A stretch of 64,000 bases of DNA from assembly GCA_013365365.1 (NCBI GenBank), contig JABVXU010000032.1, positions 244,862 through 308,861 of the forward strand. The letters run 5' to 3'. The position numbers were made by a program, and so were the translations under genes. Within the stretch, counting starts at the first letter, position 1. The number at the start of each line of letters is the position of its first letter. The notes under the pieces are model-generated. The model ran no database searches. It saw nothing but the letters and a program-made list of their open reading frames with translations, and was not told the DNA's origin. The stretch comes from Cruorifilaria tuberocauda (taxonomy: Eukaryota > Nematoda > Chromadorea > Rhabditida > Onchocercidae). This document shows positions 42,576 to 53,598 of this stretch, piece by piece.

Positions 42576-44495
42576 TTAGCAGTAGTCAATGCTATTCTTA
42601 ATTATCTCAACATTCTCATTCGGTAGTTCTTTGATGAATCTCGAAGTATACATTGATTGCCATTGATTATTCATTTCTCTTCTGCTTACACATGAAATAA
42701 TTAATCTCTCTTTTGCTCTGGTTATTCCAACATATGCGAGCCTTCTTTCTTCCTCTAAAGCTCTACCACTTTTATCTTCAAAAGATTTTTGGTGTGGGAA
42801 TAATCCTTCTTCCCAACCAGGTAAAAATACACATGGAAATTCAAGTCCTTTAGCTGCATGAAGAGTCATAATGTATACATTATCTCCACTACCCATGTTA
42901 TCCACATCCATCACTAAGCTTATATGTTCCAAAAAAGCTGTAACATTATCGAAATTTTTCAGAGATGAAATAAGCTCTTTAATGTTTTCTATCCGAGCTA
43001 TACCTGTCATCTCCTCTACATTTTCAAGCATTTTTATGTATCCTGATTGATTTATCAGAATTTCAACAAATTTATGTAATGGTTTTACATTTGCTATCTC
43101 TTTCCAAATATCAATCTTATTTAGAAAATCATTGAGTGATAGCTTAATTCTCCCAGTGATCTGATTGTCTTTAACCAAGGCTTTTGCCGCTTCAAAAAAA
43201 GAAGTCTTATTATCTTGAGCAATCATATATATCTTTTTTAGAGTCATATTCCCTATGTTTCTCTTTGGAAGATTCACAACCTTTTCAAAAGCTAAGTCAT
43301 CATTGTTGTTTATAACAAGCCTTAGATATGCAATTATGTCTCTAACTTCCTTCCGCTCATAGAATTTTACACCGCTTATAATCTTATATGGAATTGAATA
43401 TTTCATAAAATACTCTTCCAAAATTCTAGTTTGAAAAGTAGCTCTTACCAGTACGGCAACTTCATTAAATCTATACTTACCAAGATTTAATATCCATTTA
43501 CTTATGAACTTTGCTTCAGCTTTGCTATCCCATAATTTTACTAGATTTACCTTTTCTCCATCAGAATTTGTTGTCCATAACTTTTTTTCTAAGCGTGTTT
43601 TATTATGATTAATAACATATAATGCAGTCGCGAGTATGTGATATGTCGATCTATAGTTATACTCCAACTTAACGGTTTTTGTATTTTTAAAATCATCAGA
43701 AAATTTCAGAATATTTTCAATTTCTGCACCGCGCCAACTGTATATTGATTGATCATCATCCCCTACACAGCAAATATTTGAATGTCCTCTTGCTAAATAC
43801 CTTAGCCAAAGATATTGTATTGCATTTGTGTCTTGGTACTCATCTACCATAATGTACTTGAACTTGTTTTGGTAGTATGATAAGGTTTTAGCCTTTTGCT
43901 TAAAAAGCTGTATATTATATAATAGTAAATCACCAAAATCAAGAGAATTAAGGTACCTTAACCTTTCTTGGTACTGGTAATAGATTTTAAGTGCAGTCAC
44001 ATATAAAGACCTAAATGATTGAATGCTCTCTACCTCATGTGGGAATAAACATTTCTCTTTCCACTTCTGGATAATACTCATAACAGTCTTACACTTTCCT
44101 AATGAGTAATCAGAGTTTACTTCATTAATAATATTTTTTATTACCTGTAATTGTTCATCCATACTAATGATGGTAAAATTGGAACTGAAACCTACGACTT
44201 CAGCATGACAGCGTAAGATTTTCGCTGCAATTGCATGGAAGGTACCAAGCCATGGTATGCTTACACCTGTGAGTTCAAAAACTCTCGATAACATTTCATT
44301 TGCAGCTTTATTAGTAAATGTAACTGCTAATATTCCATCAGGACTAGCATAGCCATTTCTAACTATATGTGCTATCCTTGAAGTAAGGGTTTTCGTTTTC
44401 CCAGTTCCAGCACCAGCCAATATTAAAATTGGTCCGTTTACATTAGATACAGCTAATTGCTGCTCTTGATTTAGCAGTGAAAAATAACTATCCAT
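42576..44495 (-). CDS. uvrD: UvrD/PcrA-family DNA helicase
   Basis: An SF1A 3'-5' helicase acting in nucleotide excision and mismatch repair. It has Walker A AGAGTGKTKTLTSR, motif Ia AVTFTNKAANEM, Walker B/motif II VDEYQDTN, motif III GDDDQSIYSWRGA, motif IV/V region TLHAAKGLEFPCVFLPGWEEG and motif VI EEERRLAYVGITRA. I start at ATG 44495, which gives 639 residues beginning MDSYFSLLNQEQQ; a GTG six codons upstream is less likely. No lesion is seen. Convergent with qor. Confidence 0.95.
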   Translation of the reverse strand: MDSYFSLLNQEQQLAVSNVNGPILILAGAGTGKTKTLTSRIAHIVRNGYASPDGILAVTFTNKAANEMLSRVFELTGVSIPWLGTFHAIAAKILRCHAEVVGFSSNFTIISMDEQLQVIKNIINEVNSDYSLGKCKTVMSIIQKWKEKCLFPHEVESIQSFRSLYVTALKIYYQYQERLRYLNSLDFGDLLLYNIQLFKQKAKTLSYYQNKFKYIMVDEYQDTNAIQYLWLRYLARGHSNICCVGDDDQSIYSWRGAEIENILKFSDDFKNTKTVKLEYNYRSTYHILATALYVINHNKTRLEKKLWTTNSDGEKVNLVKLWDSKAEAKFISKWILNLGKYRFNEVAVLVRATFQTRILEEYFMKYSIPYKIISGVKFYERKEVRDIIAYLRLVINNNDDLAFEKVVNLPKRNIGNMTLKKIYMIAQDNKTSFFEAAKALVKDNQITGRIKLSLNDFLNKIDIWKEIANVKPLHKFVEILINQSGYIKMLENVEEMTGIARIENIKELISSLKNFDNVTAFLEHISLVMDVDNMGSGDNVYIMTLHAAKGLEFPCVFLPGWEEGLFPHQKSFEDKSGRALEEERRLAYVGITRAKERLIISCVSRREMNNQWQSMYTSRFIKELPNENVEIIKNSIDYC

Positions 44496-44513
44496 TGTGC
44501 TATAGATTATCAC

Positions 44514-45021
44514 TTGTAAGGTTAAACATATCTAAAATATTGAAAAGGTCATATTAAATATGATGATAAAAATATATACTTAAAGTAAAGCATAATGAAA
44601 GACCAAATCCTAGCGATTCTATTCTGCAGTATTGAGCATTTGTTGAGCTATAGCAACTTAATTTGACCAAAATCATGCTTATTGATAGATAAAGCAGAAT
44701 TCTTTATAGCTCGTGCGTATCGCACTTGCACTTGCATTTCTGTTTTCTAATCTAACTCCAACAGAAAGTTTTGAGACAAGGGAGCTAATATAACATCATA
44801 ATAAGCTTTTTTACCCAAAGCTAGCCAATATGTTACTAAACTAAACTGTCATATGCTTTCCACATTCATGACATTGTTCCCAAAATTTGGCTAGTTTTAT
44901 ATGTTATATCTTTTTATAATCTAAATTATCTTAATAAGCTAAGACACTATTTTATTATGGGGAGCCCTTGCCTAGAAAATAAAAACTACTGAAAACATTA
45001 AACGATAGCACCATTGCATGG
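44514..45021. other. Intergenic region, nothing recognised
   Basis: About 500 bases between the 5' end of uvrD and the CAT tRNA. No protein-like frame and no strong repeat. Confidence 0.55.
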
Positions 45022-45095
45022 TGGGATTGGTAGGGCTCGAACCTACGACCAATTCGTTATGAGCGAACTGCTCTAACCAATTGAGCTACAATCCC
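45022..45095 (-). tRNA. tRNA with CAT anticodon: elongator Met or lysidine-modified Ile2
   Basis: The minus strand gives the acceptor GGGATTG pairing perfectly with CAATCCC, the D arm GCTCAATTGGTTAGAGC, an anticodon loop CTCATAA (CAT), and the T arm GTAGG-TTCGAGC-CCTAC, discriminator A. CCA is encoded at 45021-45019. It lacks the C1/A72 mismatch, so it is not an initiator. The GGG-start acceptor and CGCTCATAACG anticodon arm recall alphaproteobacterial tRNA-Ile2, but I cannot separate it from elongator Met by eye. Confidence 0.9.
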
Positions 45096-45131
45096 CACTT
45101 ATTTGCATATACATAAAAACAAATTTGTCTG

Positions 45132-45455
45132 TCAGCTTATCTTGTTATTAACCCAACTTGATAAATCATTTATTATACCAACCTTACGCGCAATTTCTTT
45201 ACCGTCCTGAAATATAATTAAAGTAGGTATAGATTGAATCCCGTACTTACTTGGCACATCAGTCTCTCCATCTACATTGAATTTGCAAACCTTAACCTTA
45301 CCTTTTTTATCTCGAGCTAATTGCTCAATATATGGCATTAAACTTTTACACGGTCTACACCATTCTGCCCAAAAATCTACTAACACAAACCCTTTACAGC
45401 TAATAACTTCAGAATTAAAGCTTTGATCATCTACTGATGTAATATCTTCACTCAT
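45132..45455 (-). CDS. trxA: Thioredoxin with atypical CRPC active site
   Basis: A 107-residue thioredoxin fold: FVLVDFWAEWCRPCK active-site region, the buried Asp of VLVDFWA, and the cis-Pro segment GIQSIPTLIIFQDGKE. The disulfide motif is WCRPC where nearly all thioredoxins have WCGPC; the codons (TGT AGA CCG TGT) leave no doubt. The residue between the cysteines tunes redox potential and partner choice, so the Arg may make this protein act differently from standard thioredoxin. It supplies reducing power for ribonucleotide reductase (nrdB is 1.8 kb away) and other reductases. It lies 36 bases upstream of the CAT tRNA on the same strand. Confidence 0.93.
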   Translation of the reverse strand: MSEDITSVDDQSFNSEVISCKGFVLVDFWAEWCRPCKSLMPYIEQLARDKKGKVKVCKFNVDGETDVPSKYGIQSIPTLIIFQDGKEIARKVGIINDLSSWVNNKIS

Positions 45456-45563
45456 AAAACACCTAACTCAACTCATACAGTATAGCATAATTATCAGTAA
45501 ATAATCAATTAAATTACTGCCAAATAGCTAAAATTATTATAAAACATATAGGCAAAAATTCCA

Positions 45564-46184
45564 TCACATCTGGTGATTAAAAATATCAACGTTTCCCCAA
45601 CCCATTAAATCTAGTTTGACACGAGTAGAAAGAAATTCAAAGCACTTTTTTGCTAATTCTTTCCTATTTTCACGTTCTAGCATCGAATCTAGCTTTTCTT
45701 TTATTTTATGAAGGTATAAAACATCAGATGCAGCGTAACTTTTTTGCTTATCTGTCAAATTTTTACTTCCCCAATCAGAAGATTGATACTGCTTGTTCAA
45801 TTTTATATCAAGTAGTTCTAGGCATAACTCCTTTAAACTATGATTGTCTGTATAGGTACGAACTAAACGCGAAGCTATTTTTGTGCAATAGCATGGGAGG
45901 GCCCAGGTTTTCAAATAATAATGTATTATACTAATATCAAACCTTGCAAAGTGAAATATTTTAGTTATATTGTCATTACTCAATAATTTTTTTAAATTTG
46001 GAGCAGCATAACTGTTTCTGAACTGGATTAAGTGAGCATTCCCATCATTAAAGGAAAGCTGCACAAGGCATAATCTATCCCTGTTATGAAGCAAACCCAT
46101 TGCCTCCGTATCAATAGCTATAGATCTTACATTATCCTGTATTAAACCATCCGGTAAATCATCTTCGTATACAAATATACCCAT
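45564..46184 (-). CDS. rnd: Ribonuclease D-type 3'-5' exonuclease
   Basis: A 206-residue DEDDy exonuclease. Exo I is AIDTEAMGL, Exo II FHFARFDISII, Exo III YAASDVLYLHKI with the catalytic Tyr-x3-Asp. It lacks the C-terminal HRDC domains of E. coli RNase D, which is normal for the short alphaproteobacterial form. It would trim tRNA 3' ends, which matters here because several tRNAs in the window lack encoded CCA. Single gene, 108 bases upstream of trxA on the same strand. Confidence 0.92.
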   Translation of the reverse strand: MGIFVYEDDLPDGLIQDNVRSIAIDTEAMGLLHNRDRLCLVQLSFNDGNAHLIQFRNSYAAPNLKKLLSNDNITKIFHFARFDISIIHYYLKTWALPCYCTKIASRLVRTYTDNHSLKELCLELLDIKLNKQYQSSDWGSKNLTDKQKSYAASDVLYLHKIKEKLDSMLERENRKELAKKCFEFLSTRVKLDLMGWGNVDIFNHQM

Positions 46185-46335
46185 AAGATTTTGCGAAACG
46201 AAATATCAAAAGACTAATAATAATTGAAAGTTACTTTTAAGTACACAAATATATAAATACAGTTCCTTAAATTTTGGACATGCATATGGTTTACAAATTA
46301 TTGTATATACCTATAATTTAAGAATTAGTTAACCT

Positions 46336-46408
46336 GCGGAAGTAGTTCAGTTGGCAGAACGCAACCTTGCCAAGGTTGAAGTCGAGGGTTCGAATCCCTT
46401 CTCCCGCT
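46336..46408 (+). tRNA. tRNA-Gly (GCC)
   Basis: The acceptor GCGGAAG pairs with CTCCCGC with one A/C mismatch in the middle. The anticodon stem CAACC/GGTTG encloses TTGCCAA, anticodon GCC; the T arm is GAGGG-TTCGAAT-CCCTT; discriminator T at 46408. CCA is not directly encoded. Confidence 0.93.
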
Positions 46409-46780
46409 CTCCACTTTTAAAGTTTCTTAGTCAAAAATTCATTTATTTCTCTCACTCCCACCCCAGGCTTGGACATAATCTATGCAGGTTAATAATGAAA
46501 AAAGCTATAGCATTTATCATCCTATATTTAGACTTTTATCTACATAACCTTAAACTCATAAAAGATTATTAATTTTATTACCTATAAAGCAAAAACCTAC
46601 TCATGAGGCAGTAAAAAAGTTAAGTAGGTCAGGAAGTATTTGGACATTAGCTATCAGAGTCTCTCACCTCTCTTTTCAGTAAGTTTCTAAAATATACAGC
46701 TAAAATTCTGTCTTATATTGCCTATTAAAAGGCACAAATAATAAACTGTAGTCTAACACATAACACGAATAAGCTTTCAA
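46409..46780. other. Intergenic region, nothing certain
   Basis: About 370 bases between tRNA-Gly and the 3' end of bamE. A 19-codon minus-strand run (MSKPGVGVREINEFLTKKL, near 46477-46418) is protein-like but too short to call. No terminator identified. Confidence 0.4.
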
Positions 46781-47119
46781 TTAATCAATAACAGCTAACG
46801 CTTTTTCCGAAATGTCAATTTTTTCTATATTTGTCACTTTATCATCCTGACCAAATGAAATCTGCAGAGATTTACTGCTATACTTTCTGTTCCCAAGAAA
46901 ATTAGATTGTTTAATTTTATATGAGATATAATACCAAATATTCTCGTCAAATTGAGACGTCAATGTTGGTGCTCCTAAAATATGAACTACTTTTTCTTTA
47001 TTATCACCTATTTTTACCTTGCTCCACAATTCAGGACTAACGCCTGAAGCTCCATGATTATGAATAGTATGTGTACAGCTTATTAAAAATAACAGAACCA
47101 AGTATATTAATACTCTCAT
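46781..47119 (-). CDS. bamE: BamE/SmpA-type outer-membrane lipoprotein
   Basis: A small accessory lipoprotein of the BAM outer-membrane protein assembly complex. The 112 residues have a signal peptide with lipobox LISC (Cys at about 15), then the SmpA/OmlA domain: WSKVKIGDNKEKVVHILGAPT with the conserved GxxxxxVxxxLGxP pattern, followed by IWYYISYK and VTNIEKID. It would be lipidated by Lgt, also encoded in this window. It is divergent from nrdB, with 128 bases between. Confidence 0.88.
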   Translation of the reverse strand: MRVLIYLVLLFLISCTHTIHNHGASGVSPELWSKVKIGDNKEKVVHILGAPTLTSQFDENIWYYISYKIKQSNFLGNRKYSSKSLQISFGQDDKVTNIEKIDISEKALAVID

Positions 47120-47247
47120 CCCTTTGATAGACAGGCAAATTATAATACACTAGTAAACTAGCTATAGTCAAATTTTATAAAAGTGAAATTGACTAATTTT
47201 GATATTACTCAATATAATATTAACTTTAGGAAATAACTAGGTATCAT

Positions 47248-48252
47248 ATGTCGTTGCTAGAATCAGACCCAATATATAAGCCTTTTAATTATCCATGGGC
47301 GTACGATGCGTGGCTACAGCAACAAAGAATACATTGGCTTCCAGAAGAAGTTTCACTTGCTGATGATATAAAGGATTGGAAAACAAAGCTTTCTAATATA
47401 GAAAAAAACTTGTTAACTCAGATTTTCAGATTCTTTACTCAAGCAGATATTGAAGTAAATAATTGCTACATGAGGCATTATACGAATATATTCAAGCCAA
47501 CAGAAATATGTATGATGCTTGCAAGCTTTTCTAATATGGAGACTATACATATTGCAGCTTATTCATATCTCCTAGATACAATTGGTATGCCAGAAAGTGA
47601 ATACCAAGCATTTCTAAAATATGAAGCCACAAGGAAGAAATATGAATATATGCTAGAATTTGAAGAGAGCAAAAAACACGATAAAAAACATGTGGCTAAA
47701 ACTCTAGCAGTATTTGGCGCATTTACCGAAGGATTGCAGTTATTTGCATCATTTGCAATTTTGCTCAATTTTCAACGTTTCGGGAAAATGAAAGGCATGG
47801 GACAAATAATTGCTTGGTCAGCGCGTGATGAAACTTTGCATACCAATTCGATAATCAATCTATTTAATACGTTTATTAAAGAGAATAATGAAATTTGGAA
47901 TGAGGAATTCAGAAAGGAACTGTATCTTGCATGTCGTACAATTGTTGAACTTGAAGACGAATTTATAAAGCTTGCTTTTAACTTAGGAGATGTTGAAGGA
48001 TTATCTGCAAAAGAAGTAAGCAATTATATACGCTATATAGCAAACAGGAGACTAACACAATTAGGACTAAAACTCATATACGATATTAATGCCAATCCCC
48101 TTCCATGGCTTGATGAAATACTAAACGGAGTAGAACATACAAACTTCTTTGAAAACAGAGTAACAGAATATAGCCGTGCAGCAACTAAAGGCACATGGGA
48201 GGAGGTTTTTGCTGAAGCTGAAAATAATGCTAACGACAAAGAAGCCAATTAG
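47248..48252 (+). CDS. nrdB: Ribonucleoside-diphosphate reductase beta subunit (class Ia)
   Basis: The R2 subunit that holds the diiron-tyrosyl radical for deoxyribonucleotide synthesis. The 334 residues show the iron ligands in FTQADIEV (the Asp84-equivalent position), FSNMETIHIAAYSY (Glu-x2-His with the radical Tyr four residues after the His), FTEGLQLF and SARDETLHTN (Glu-x2-His). ATG start. nrdA is not in the window. Intact. Confidence 0.96.
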   Translation: MSLLESDPIYKPFNYPWAYDAWLQQQRIHWLPEEVSLADDIKDWKTKLSNIEKNLLTQIFRFFTQADIEVNNCYMRHYTNIFKPTEICMMLASFSNMETIHIAAYSYLLDTIGMPESEYQAFLKYEATRKKYEYMLEFEESKKHDKKHVAKTLAVFGAFTEGLQLFASFAILLNFQRFGKMKGMGQIIAWSARDETLHTNSIINLFNTFIKENNEIWNEEFRKELYLACRTIVELEDEFIKLAFNLGDVEGLSAKEVSNYIRYIANRRLTQLGLKLIYDINANPLPWLDEILNGVEHTNFFENRVTEYSRAATKGTWEEVFAEAENNANDKEAN

Positions 48253-48948
48253 CCTCTTGAATTATCTATTGTTATCCAAGTGGTTCTAGTTTATATCTGA
48301 AATTGATGAAACAAACTTTGAATGACTAGCTTTATGAAAGCGAATTAATTTACAATATATCTAAGCATATGAAACACTCATGCAAACTTAGAATACAAAG
48401 TAAATCTAAAAAGTTATAAATCGGAGCAGGTGTTTCTTTGAATCATAAATAAAAGGAGCCATAGCAAATATTTCAATAAGTATTTTTGGGTTTTGAATTA
48501 ATTCTTTACTAAGAGAACAGAGTATACTTACCTACTGCATTTTTAATACCATTAATTTTGTATTTCTTATCACAACTTCCTTTATCTACTCTAAATTATA
48601 GATCATGGTACGATTAAAAGACATCATGTACATGAGTTATTATCACTAAGTATGGCAATTGGATGACCTCACTGTGTAGATGTTACTTCAGTCAACTAAT
48701 AAATTGAATTCACCACTATATTAATCACAATGAACCATTTCTTGCAATAATTTATAGTACATTACTTCTAATTATAGAAGCTTACTGCAACTAATATTAC
48801 CTAATAGGTGAAAACATATCTAATGAATTAATGAAAATTACCAAAGGAGGTCAATTTAAGACTCAGGCAAGTAACACAGAGTACCTCTACTGGATGGCAA
48901 GAGTTAGGTAAAGTAAATTTGATAATATCAGAAGCAACCTACAGAACG
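48253..48948. other. Intergenic region with one possible gene remnant
   Basis: About 700 bases between convergent nrdB and secA. A protein-like minus-strand run at 48406-48531 is listed separately. A perfect AAAGGAGG at 48844-48851 has no start codon behind it. Confidence 0.45.
48406..48531 (-). pseudogene. Possible C-terminal remnant of an unidentified gene
   Basis: Following a TAG at 48534-48532 the minus strand is open for 41 codons to TAG at 48408-48406 and reads like a real protein end (SLSKELIQNPKILIEIFAMA, then YDSKKHLLRFITF). There is no start codon or continuation upstream in other frames that I can follow. Unidentified. Confidence 0.3.
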
Positions 48949-51597
48949 TTAATTTACCAGAGTAATTGCACCGTGGCAGTGTTTATACTTCTTACCTGAG
49001 CTACAAGGACATTTATCATTTCTTGAAACCTTAGGAAAAGTATTTCTTTTAGTGGAATGTAAGTTGTCTATCTCTTTGTCATTTGCTAACTTAAAGTGCG
49101 CTAAGCGGTAAATAGTAAGCTCTTTCCACTTCTCAAGCAGTGACTCAAACATCAAAAAAGCTTCACGCTTAAATTCATTCAGTGGGTCCTTTTGCCCCAT
49201 GGCGCGTAAATTTACACTTTGCCTTAAGCTCTCTAAAATTGAAAGATGTTCCCTCCATAAATGATCAAGTGTCATAATCATTACCTGCTTTACTACCTTA
49301 TTCCATAAGTCTGTAGTGTTGTGACTATTAAAGTACTTTTCTTTCTCATCAAAGAGCTCCTGTATCTTACCATTTATATAATCCAATGCTTCTTGTTTAT
49401 TCAAAAATTCCTCCAGGGTATCTTTACTAAGTGTTATCCTATACCTTGTATAGAATTCTTTGATAATATCCTCAACATAATCTTCATAATAACCGCTTTG
49501 TACTATACTTTCTACCACTTCCTCATTTACTTCACTATACACTTCAAATAGATCATTAACATCATTACCTATAATATGATTCCTCTTCTCAAAAATAACT
49601 TTGCGTTGGCTATTAATTACATCATCAAACTTAAGTAGAGACCTTCGCACATCATAATTTCGCGCCTCAACTTTCTTTTGTGCTTTCTCAAGTGCCCTAT
49701 TGAGCCATGGATGATGAATAGCTTCATTATTTTTTAGACCTACTCTTTGTAAAAAGCTTCTCATTCTATCAGAACCAAATATTTTCATTAAATCATCTTC
49801 AAGCGACAAAAAGAACTTAGAAAGTCCAGGATCACCTTGACGGCCAGAACGTCCACGCAATTGATCATCTATTCTTCTACTTTCATGTCTCTCGGTTCCA
49901 ATAACACATAAACCACCAGCCTTTATAGCAATTTCCTTATCTTTCTCTACTCTTTGAACTATTTCTTGATATTTTTTTTCTTTCTCATCAGCATTCCTTA
50001 TCTTTTTTAGTTCAATTTTCGCTATCATTTCAGCATTTCTACCAAGCTGAATGTCAGTTCCACGTCCTGCCATATTGGTTGCTATAGTAATACTACCTGG
50101 TGCCCCAGCTTGTGCTATTATGTATGCTTCTTGCTCATGATAACGAGCGTTCAATACTGAATGTTTAAGAGAGTGGCTTCGCAAAAGCGCAGAAAGCTTC
50201 TCAGAGTTTTCAATACTTACTGTACCTACAAGAACTGGTTGAAGCCGCTTATGGCATTTCTCTACAAATTTTAACACAGCATCAAATTTTTCTTTTTCTG
50301 TGCCATAAATTTCATCGTCAACATCTATCCTCTTTACAGGTAAATTAGTTGGGATCTTCACTACATTTAGCCTGTATATATCACGAAACTCTTCCACTTC
50401 CGTTGCTGCCGTTCCAGTCATACCAGAAAGTTTATTGTACATACGGAAGTAATTCTGAAACGTGATTGATGCTAAAGTTTGATTTTCGTGCTGAATCTCA
50501 AGATTTTCCTTTGCTTCAAGTGCTTGATGAAGACCATCAGAATATCTTCTACCTTCTATAATACGCCCTGTAAATTCATCAATAATCACTACCTTCCCAT
50601 CCTTTATTATATAATCTCTATCAGCAGCAAATAGCTTATGTGCACGTAATGCTTGATCTACATAGTGTGTCATTATAATATTATTAGTATCATATAGTGA
50701 AGAATTTTCAGGAATGAGATTATATGATCTAAGTAGCTTCTCCACACGTGAAATACCATCTTCAGTAAGAAATACTGCTCTACCCTTTTTATCCACCTCA
50801 TAATCAGAATTAGCTAATCTATTAACTATTTTGTTTATACGTCTATATATTTGATTATTTTCTTCAACTGGACCAGAAATAATAAGAGGAGTCCGTGCCT
50901 CATCGATTAATATGGAGTCTACCTCGTCCACTATTGCATAGTTGAAACCTCTTTGAACCATATCTTCCTGGGAAAATTTCATGTTATCACGCAGGTAATC
51001 AAAGGCAAGTTCATTGTTTGTTGAATACACAACATCCGAACTATAAGCTTTCCTCCTCTCTTCATCTGTCAAATCATTCGTGATAGATGCAACAGAGACC
51101 CCAAGAAAATTATATAATTTACTCATCCACTCTGCATCACGTTTTGCAAGGTAGTCGTTAACGGTTACAACATGTACTCCTTTGCCTTCCAAAGAATTAA
51201 GATACGCAGCTAAAGTTGCAACAAGTGTCTTTCCTTCTCCTGTTTTCATTTCTGATATCATACCGTTATGAAGAACTATTCCACCGATTAGCTGAACATC
51301 AAAGTGTCTCATGTTAAGAAATCTGCGAGATGCCTCACGCACAACTGCAAAAGCAGGTATGAGAAGGTCATTTAATGACTTCCCATCTTTTAATTCTTGC
51401 TTAAACTTCTCAGTTCTACTAGCAAGTTCCCTATCAGATAGGATACGCATTTCTGGTTCCAGTGCATTTATTTGTTGAACAATCTTCCTAAAAGACTTTG
51501 CTATCTTTCTATTCGTCATCTTCCTTACAAAAAGGAGCAACAATACAAAGATGAAAAATGTAGAGATAACTATCAAAATCACAGTAAAATCTGACAT
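48949..51597 (-). CDS. secA: Protein translocase ATPase SecA
   Basis: Motor of the Sec pathway, driving preproteins through SecYEG. The 882 residues are complete: Walker A in [22 protein letters not shown]-like [32 protein letters not shown] and [13 protein letters not shown] in the second ATPase domain, and a C-terminal zinc-binding [14 protein letters not shown]. The N-terminus carries an unusual hydrophobic segment at about residues 5-24 ([20 protein letters not shown]), longer than the soluble N-terminus of E. coli SecA, suggesting a membrane-anchored form. It is the longest complete gene in the window. Confidence 0.97.
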   Translation of the reverse strand: MSDFTVILIVISTFFIFVLLLLFVRKMTNRKIAKSFRKIVQQINALEPEMRILSDRELASRTEKFKQELKDGKSLNDLLIPAFAVVREASRRFLNMRHFDVQLIGGIVLHNGMISEMKTGEGKTLVATLAAYLNSLEGKGVHVVTVNDYLAKRDAEWMSKLYNFLGVSVASITNDLTDEERRKAYSSDVVYSTNNELAFDYLRDNMKFSQEDMVQRGFNYAIVDEVDSILIDEARTPLIISGPVEENNQIYRRINKIVNRLANSDYEVDKKGRAVFLTEDGISRVEKLLRSYNLIPENSSLYDTNNIIMTHYVDQALRAHKLFAADRDYIIKDGKVVIIDEFTGRIIEGRRYSDGLHQALEAKENLEIQHENQTLASITFQNYFRMYNKLSGMTGTAATEVEEFRDIYRLNVVKIPTNLPVKRIDVDDEIYGTEKEKFDAVLKFVEKCHKRLQPVLVGTVSIENSEKLSALLRSHSLKHSVLNARYHEQEAYIIAQAGAPGSITIATNMAGRGTDIQLGRNAEMIAKIELKKIRNADEKEKKYQEIVQRVEKDKEIAIKAGGLCVIGTERHESRRIDDQLRGRSGRQGDPGLSKFFLSLEDDLMKIFGSDRMRSFLQRVGLKNNEAIHHPWLNRALEKAQKKVEARNYDVRRSLLKFDDVINSQRKVIFEKRNHIIGNDVNDLFEVYSEVNEEVVESIVQSGYYEDYVEDIIKEFYTRYRITLSKDTLEEFLNKQEALDYINGKIQELFDEKEKYFNSHNTTDLWNKVVKQVMIMTLDHLWREHLSILESLRQSVNLRAMGQKDPLNEFKREAFLMFESLLEKWKELTIYRLAHFKLANDKEIDNLHSTKRNTFPKVSRNDKCPCSSGKKYKHCHGAITLVN

Positions 51598-53598
51598 AAA
51601 TTTAAATAACGCATACTTTATATGAAATTATATTAACAAACACAGATCACAGCAATGGCCTATTAGCGTAGAGAATCTTTACTTACATACTAAATTAGTA
51701 AAAAAACTCACCACTTGCGGATTATTAGCATATAAAAAGTTATATTACTAGGTATTTCTAATCCTCAACTCCTTGATACTAAATTTCTAGTACAACATGG
51801 ATATAGAAAATAAATATTCTGAAAGCTTGGCTTTATATAACCTAAATGGAGACGTAGGTAAGAAGTAAAATTATTAGTGCTCTGTACATTCCATTCATAA
51901 TCTAAGATAAAATTGACTTTTTGTTAGTGTTAAGCCCAGAAGGCCTTTGGAATTTTGGTGATATTTCTTTTGAACATAAAGGTCAAAGAAAAATTAAAAA
52001 TTTTTAAGCTAAGCACTTTAACATATCACGCCTGAAGATATCACTATTTAAGGATTTATTTATTGATGGTAATAAAAGGCTGCAAAAAGAAGCTTCTTAG
52101 ATAAAGAGATACTTTTAATTTACCAGAAATTAAGTAAAACCACGAACATAAAAATATTGTTATTATATTTAGTATTCATGCTAACATCAATGCAAATTTC
52201 TAAAAAAGAAACAGTGAGTATAGTAAAAAGGCATTGACATAGTTTTTTGTTTTGCTAATTGAAAGTAGAAAAGTGGTGAAAAGAATGTAGGTAGTAAAGT
52301 TTCTTATCTAACAAGGAAAGAGACTATTTTAAGGAAGATATGATGTAAAACATTTTTATAGCCTGATAGGCAAAAGAAAATTTAGATGAATCTTATTAAT
52401 TCTCTATCAAGAATTAGAATTCTTAGCTAGAAGCTCTGCTAGAGATAAAATAAGGAATACCACTTGATATAACAAAGCTACTGCTTGTTATAGACTAAGC
52501 AAAACATCTAAATATAGTTAGATTGGTAATGATGTTTAGAGCAAATTGCAAAAATATAAAAAGTAATTTGGCTTGTCAAAAGATAATAACATGTTGTCCA
52601 GCAGGTTAATAAAACTAGAATATGAAGCAAATTTTATGATACAGTTGAAACACTCTTAAAGAAGAGCATACTAAGCGGCTAGATAACCTAAATGTGATGT
52701 AGTTACTGCTATGCGACAATAGCACAATTATTAAAGATATAACAAACTTACTTTTTATAAAAAAGAATATTATTAACCTCTCGTTATAAATTTGACTGAT
52801 ACAACAGAACATTATAATTGTCATAACTCTAGGACTGGAAATCAAGCAGACATATCTGCAAGATATTAAATATGAAAACAGACCTAATTTAAGTTGATGC
52901 GTTAGCGAAGGCATAATATTACTTGCCTTAACTTCAGTAAGAGAAGTGTATAATGAAGGAAAATATGTAAGTATTCTAAACTACTTGAAATTATCTAATA
53001 ACGGAAGTGAGCTTTGTTATCTAATAAAGCGTTTTCGCTTATTTAAGTGTAGTCTTACCTATGAAGCTCTAATAGTAATCAAGAAAACTGAAAAATTAAT
53101 ATTAAAAAGATTATAGTATGTAATTACTCAATTTGCTTCAGCAAATAACAAGGTAAGTAGGAAATTAGAAGAAATAAACACTACCTTTTCAAGATAAAAG
53201 AAATCCTTAATTACATGAGTATAAAATATAAGATTTCGATAAAAACAACAATTGTTATATATTTAGAAAAACTTCTATAGCACATATATGATTAGTTAAA
53301 AGTGCAAAAGAAAAAGATAGAAAAGGACTACCTTGAAGGTTCATTATGTGATATAGATTTATGATTTAAGTAACCCTAGTTTCTAGAAAGAAAAAGGAGT
53401 TATATAGTAATCCTAACGATGATAAATATCACCAATCATTTCCAAATTTCTATTACACTAAAAAACTTTAATATTAGTTGCTACTTTAGATAATTACTAA
53501 AAAGTAAAAGTGTTATTTTAATACACTCCATAACAACTTTTCAGAAGTAGCACACATACATGAACCTTTGGAAGTCATTGAACTATCGGTAAAACCAG
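51598..53598. other. 2-kb intergenic region, no gene recognised
   Basis: Between the 5' end of secA and the 3' end of sucB. The longest frame (52615-52914, minus, 99 codons) is rich in Ile/Phe/Ser with no family resemblance, as expected by chance in AT-rich DNA. A short run MDIENKYSESLALYNLNGDV near 51797 is curious but too short to assign. Confidence 0.55.

Noticed and set aside
48844..48851. Perfect AAAGGAGG, apparently a strong ribosome-binding site
   Set aside because: No ATG, GTG or TTG follows at a usable distance with an open frame.
52615..52914. 99-codon minus-strand frame in the secA-sucB gap
   Set aside because: Ile/Phe/Ser-rich chance translation; no motif.
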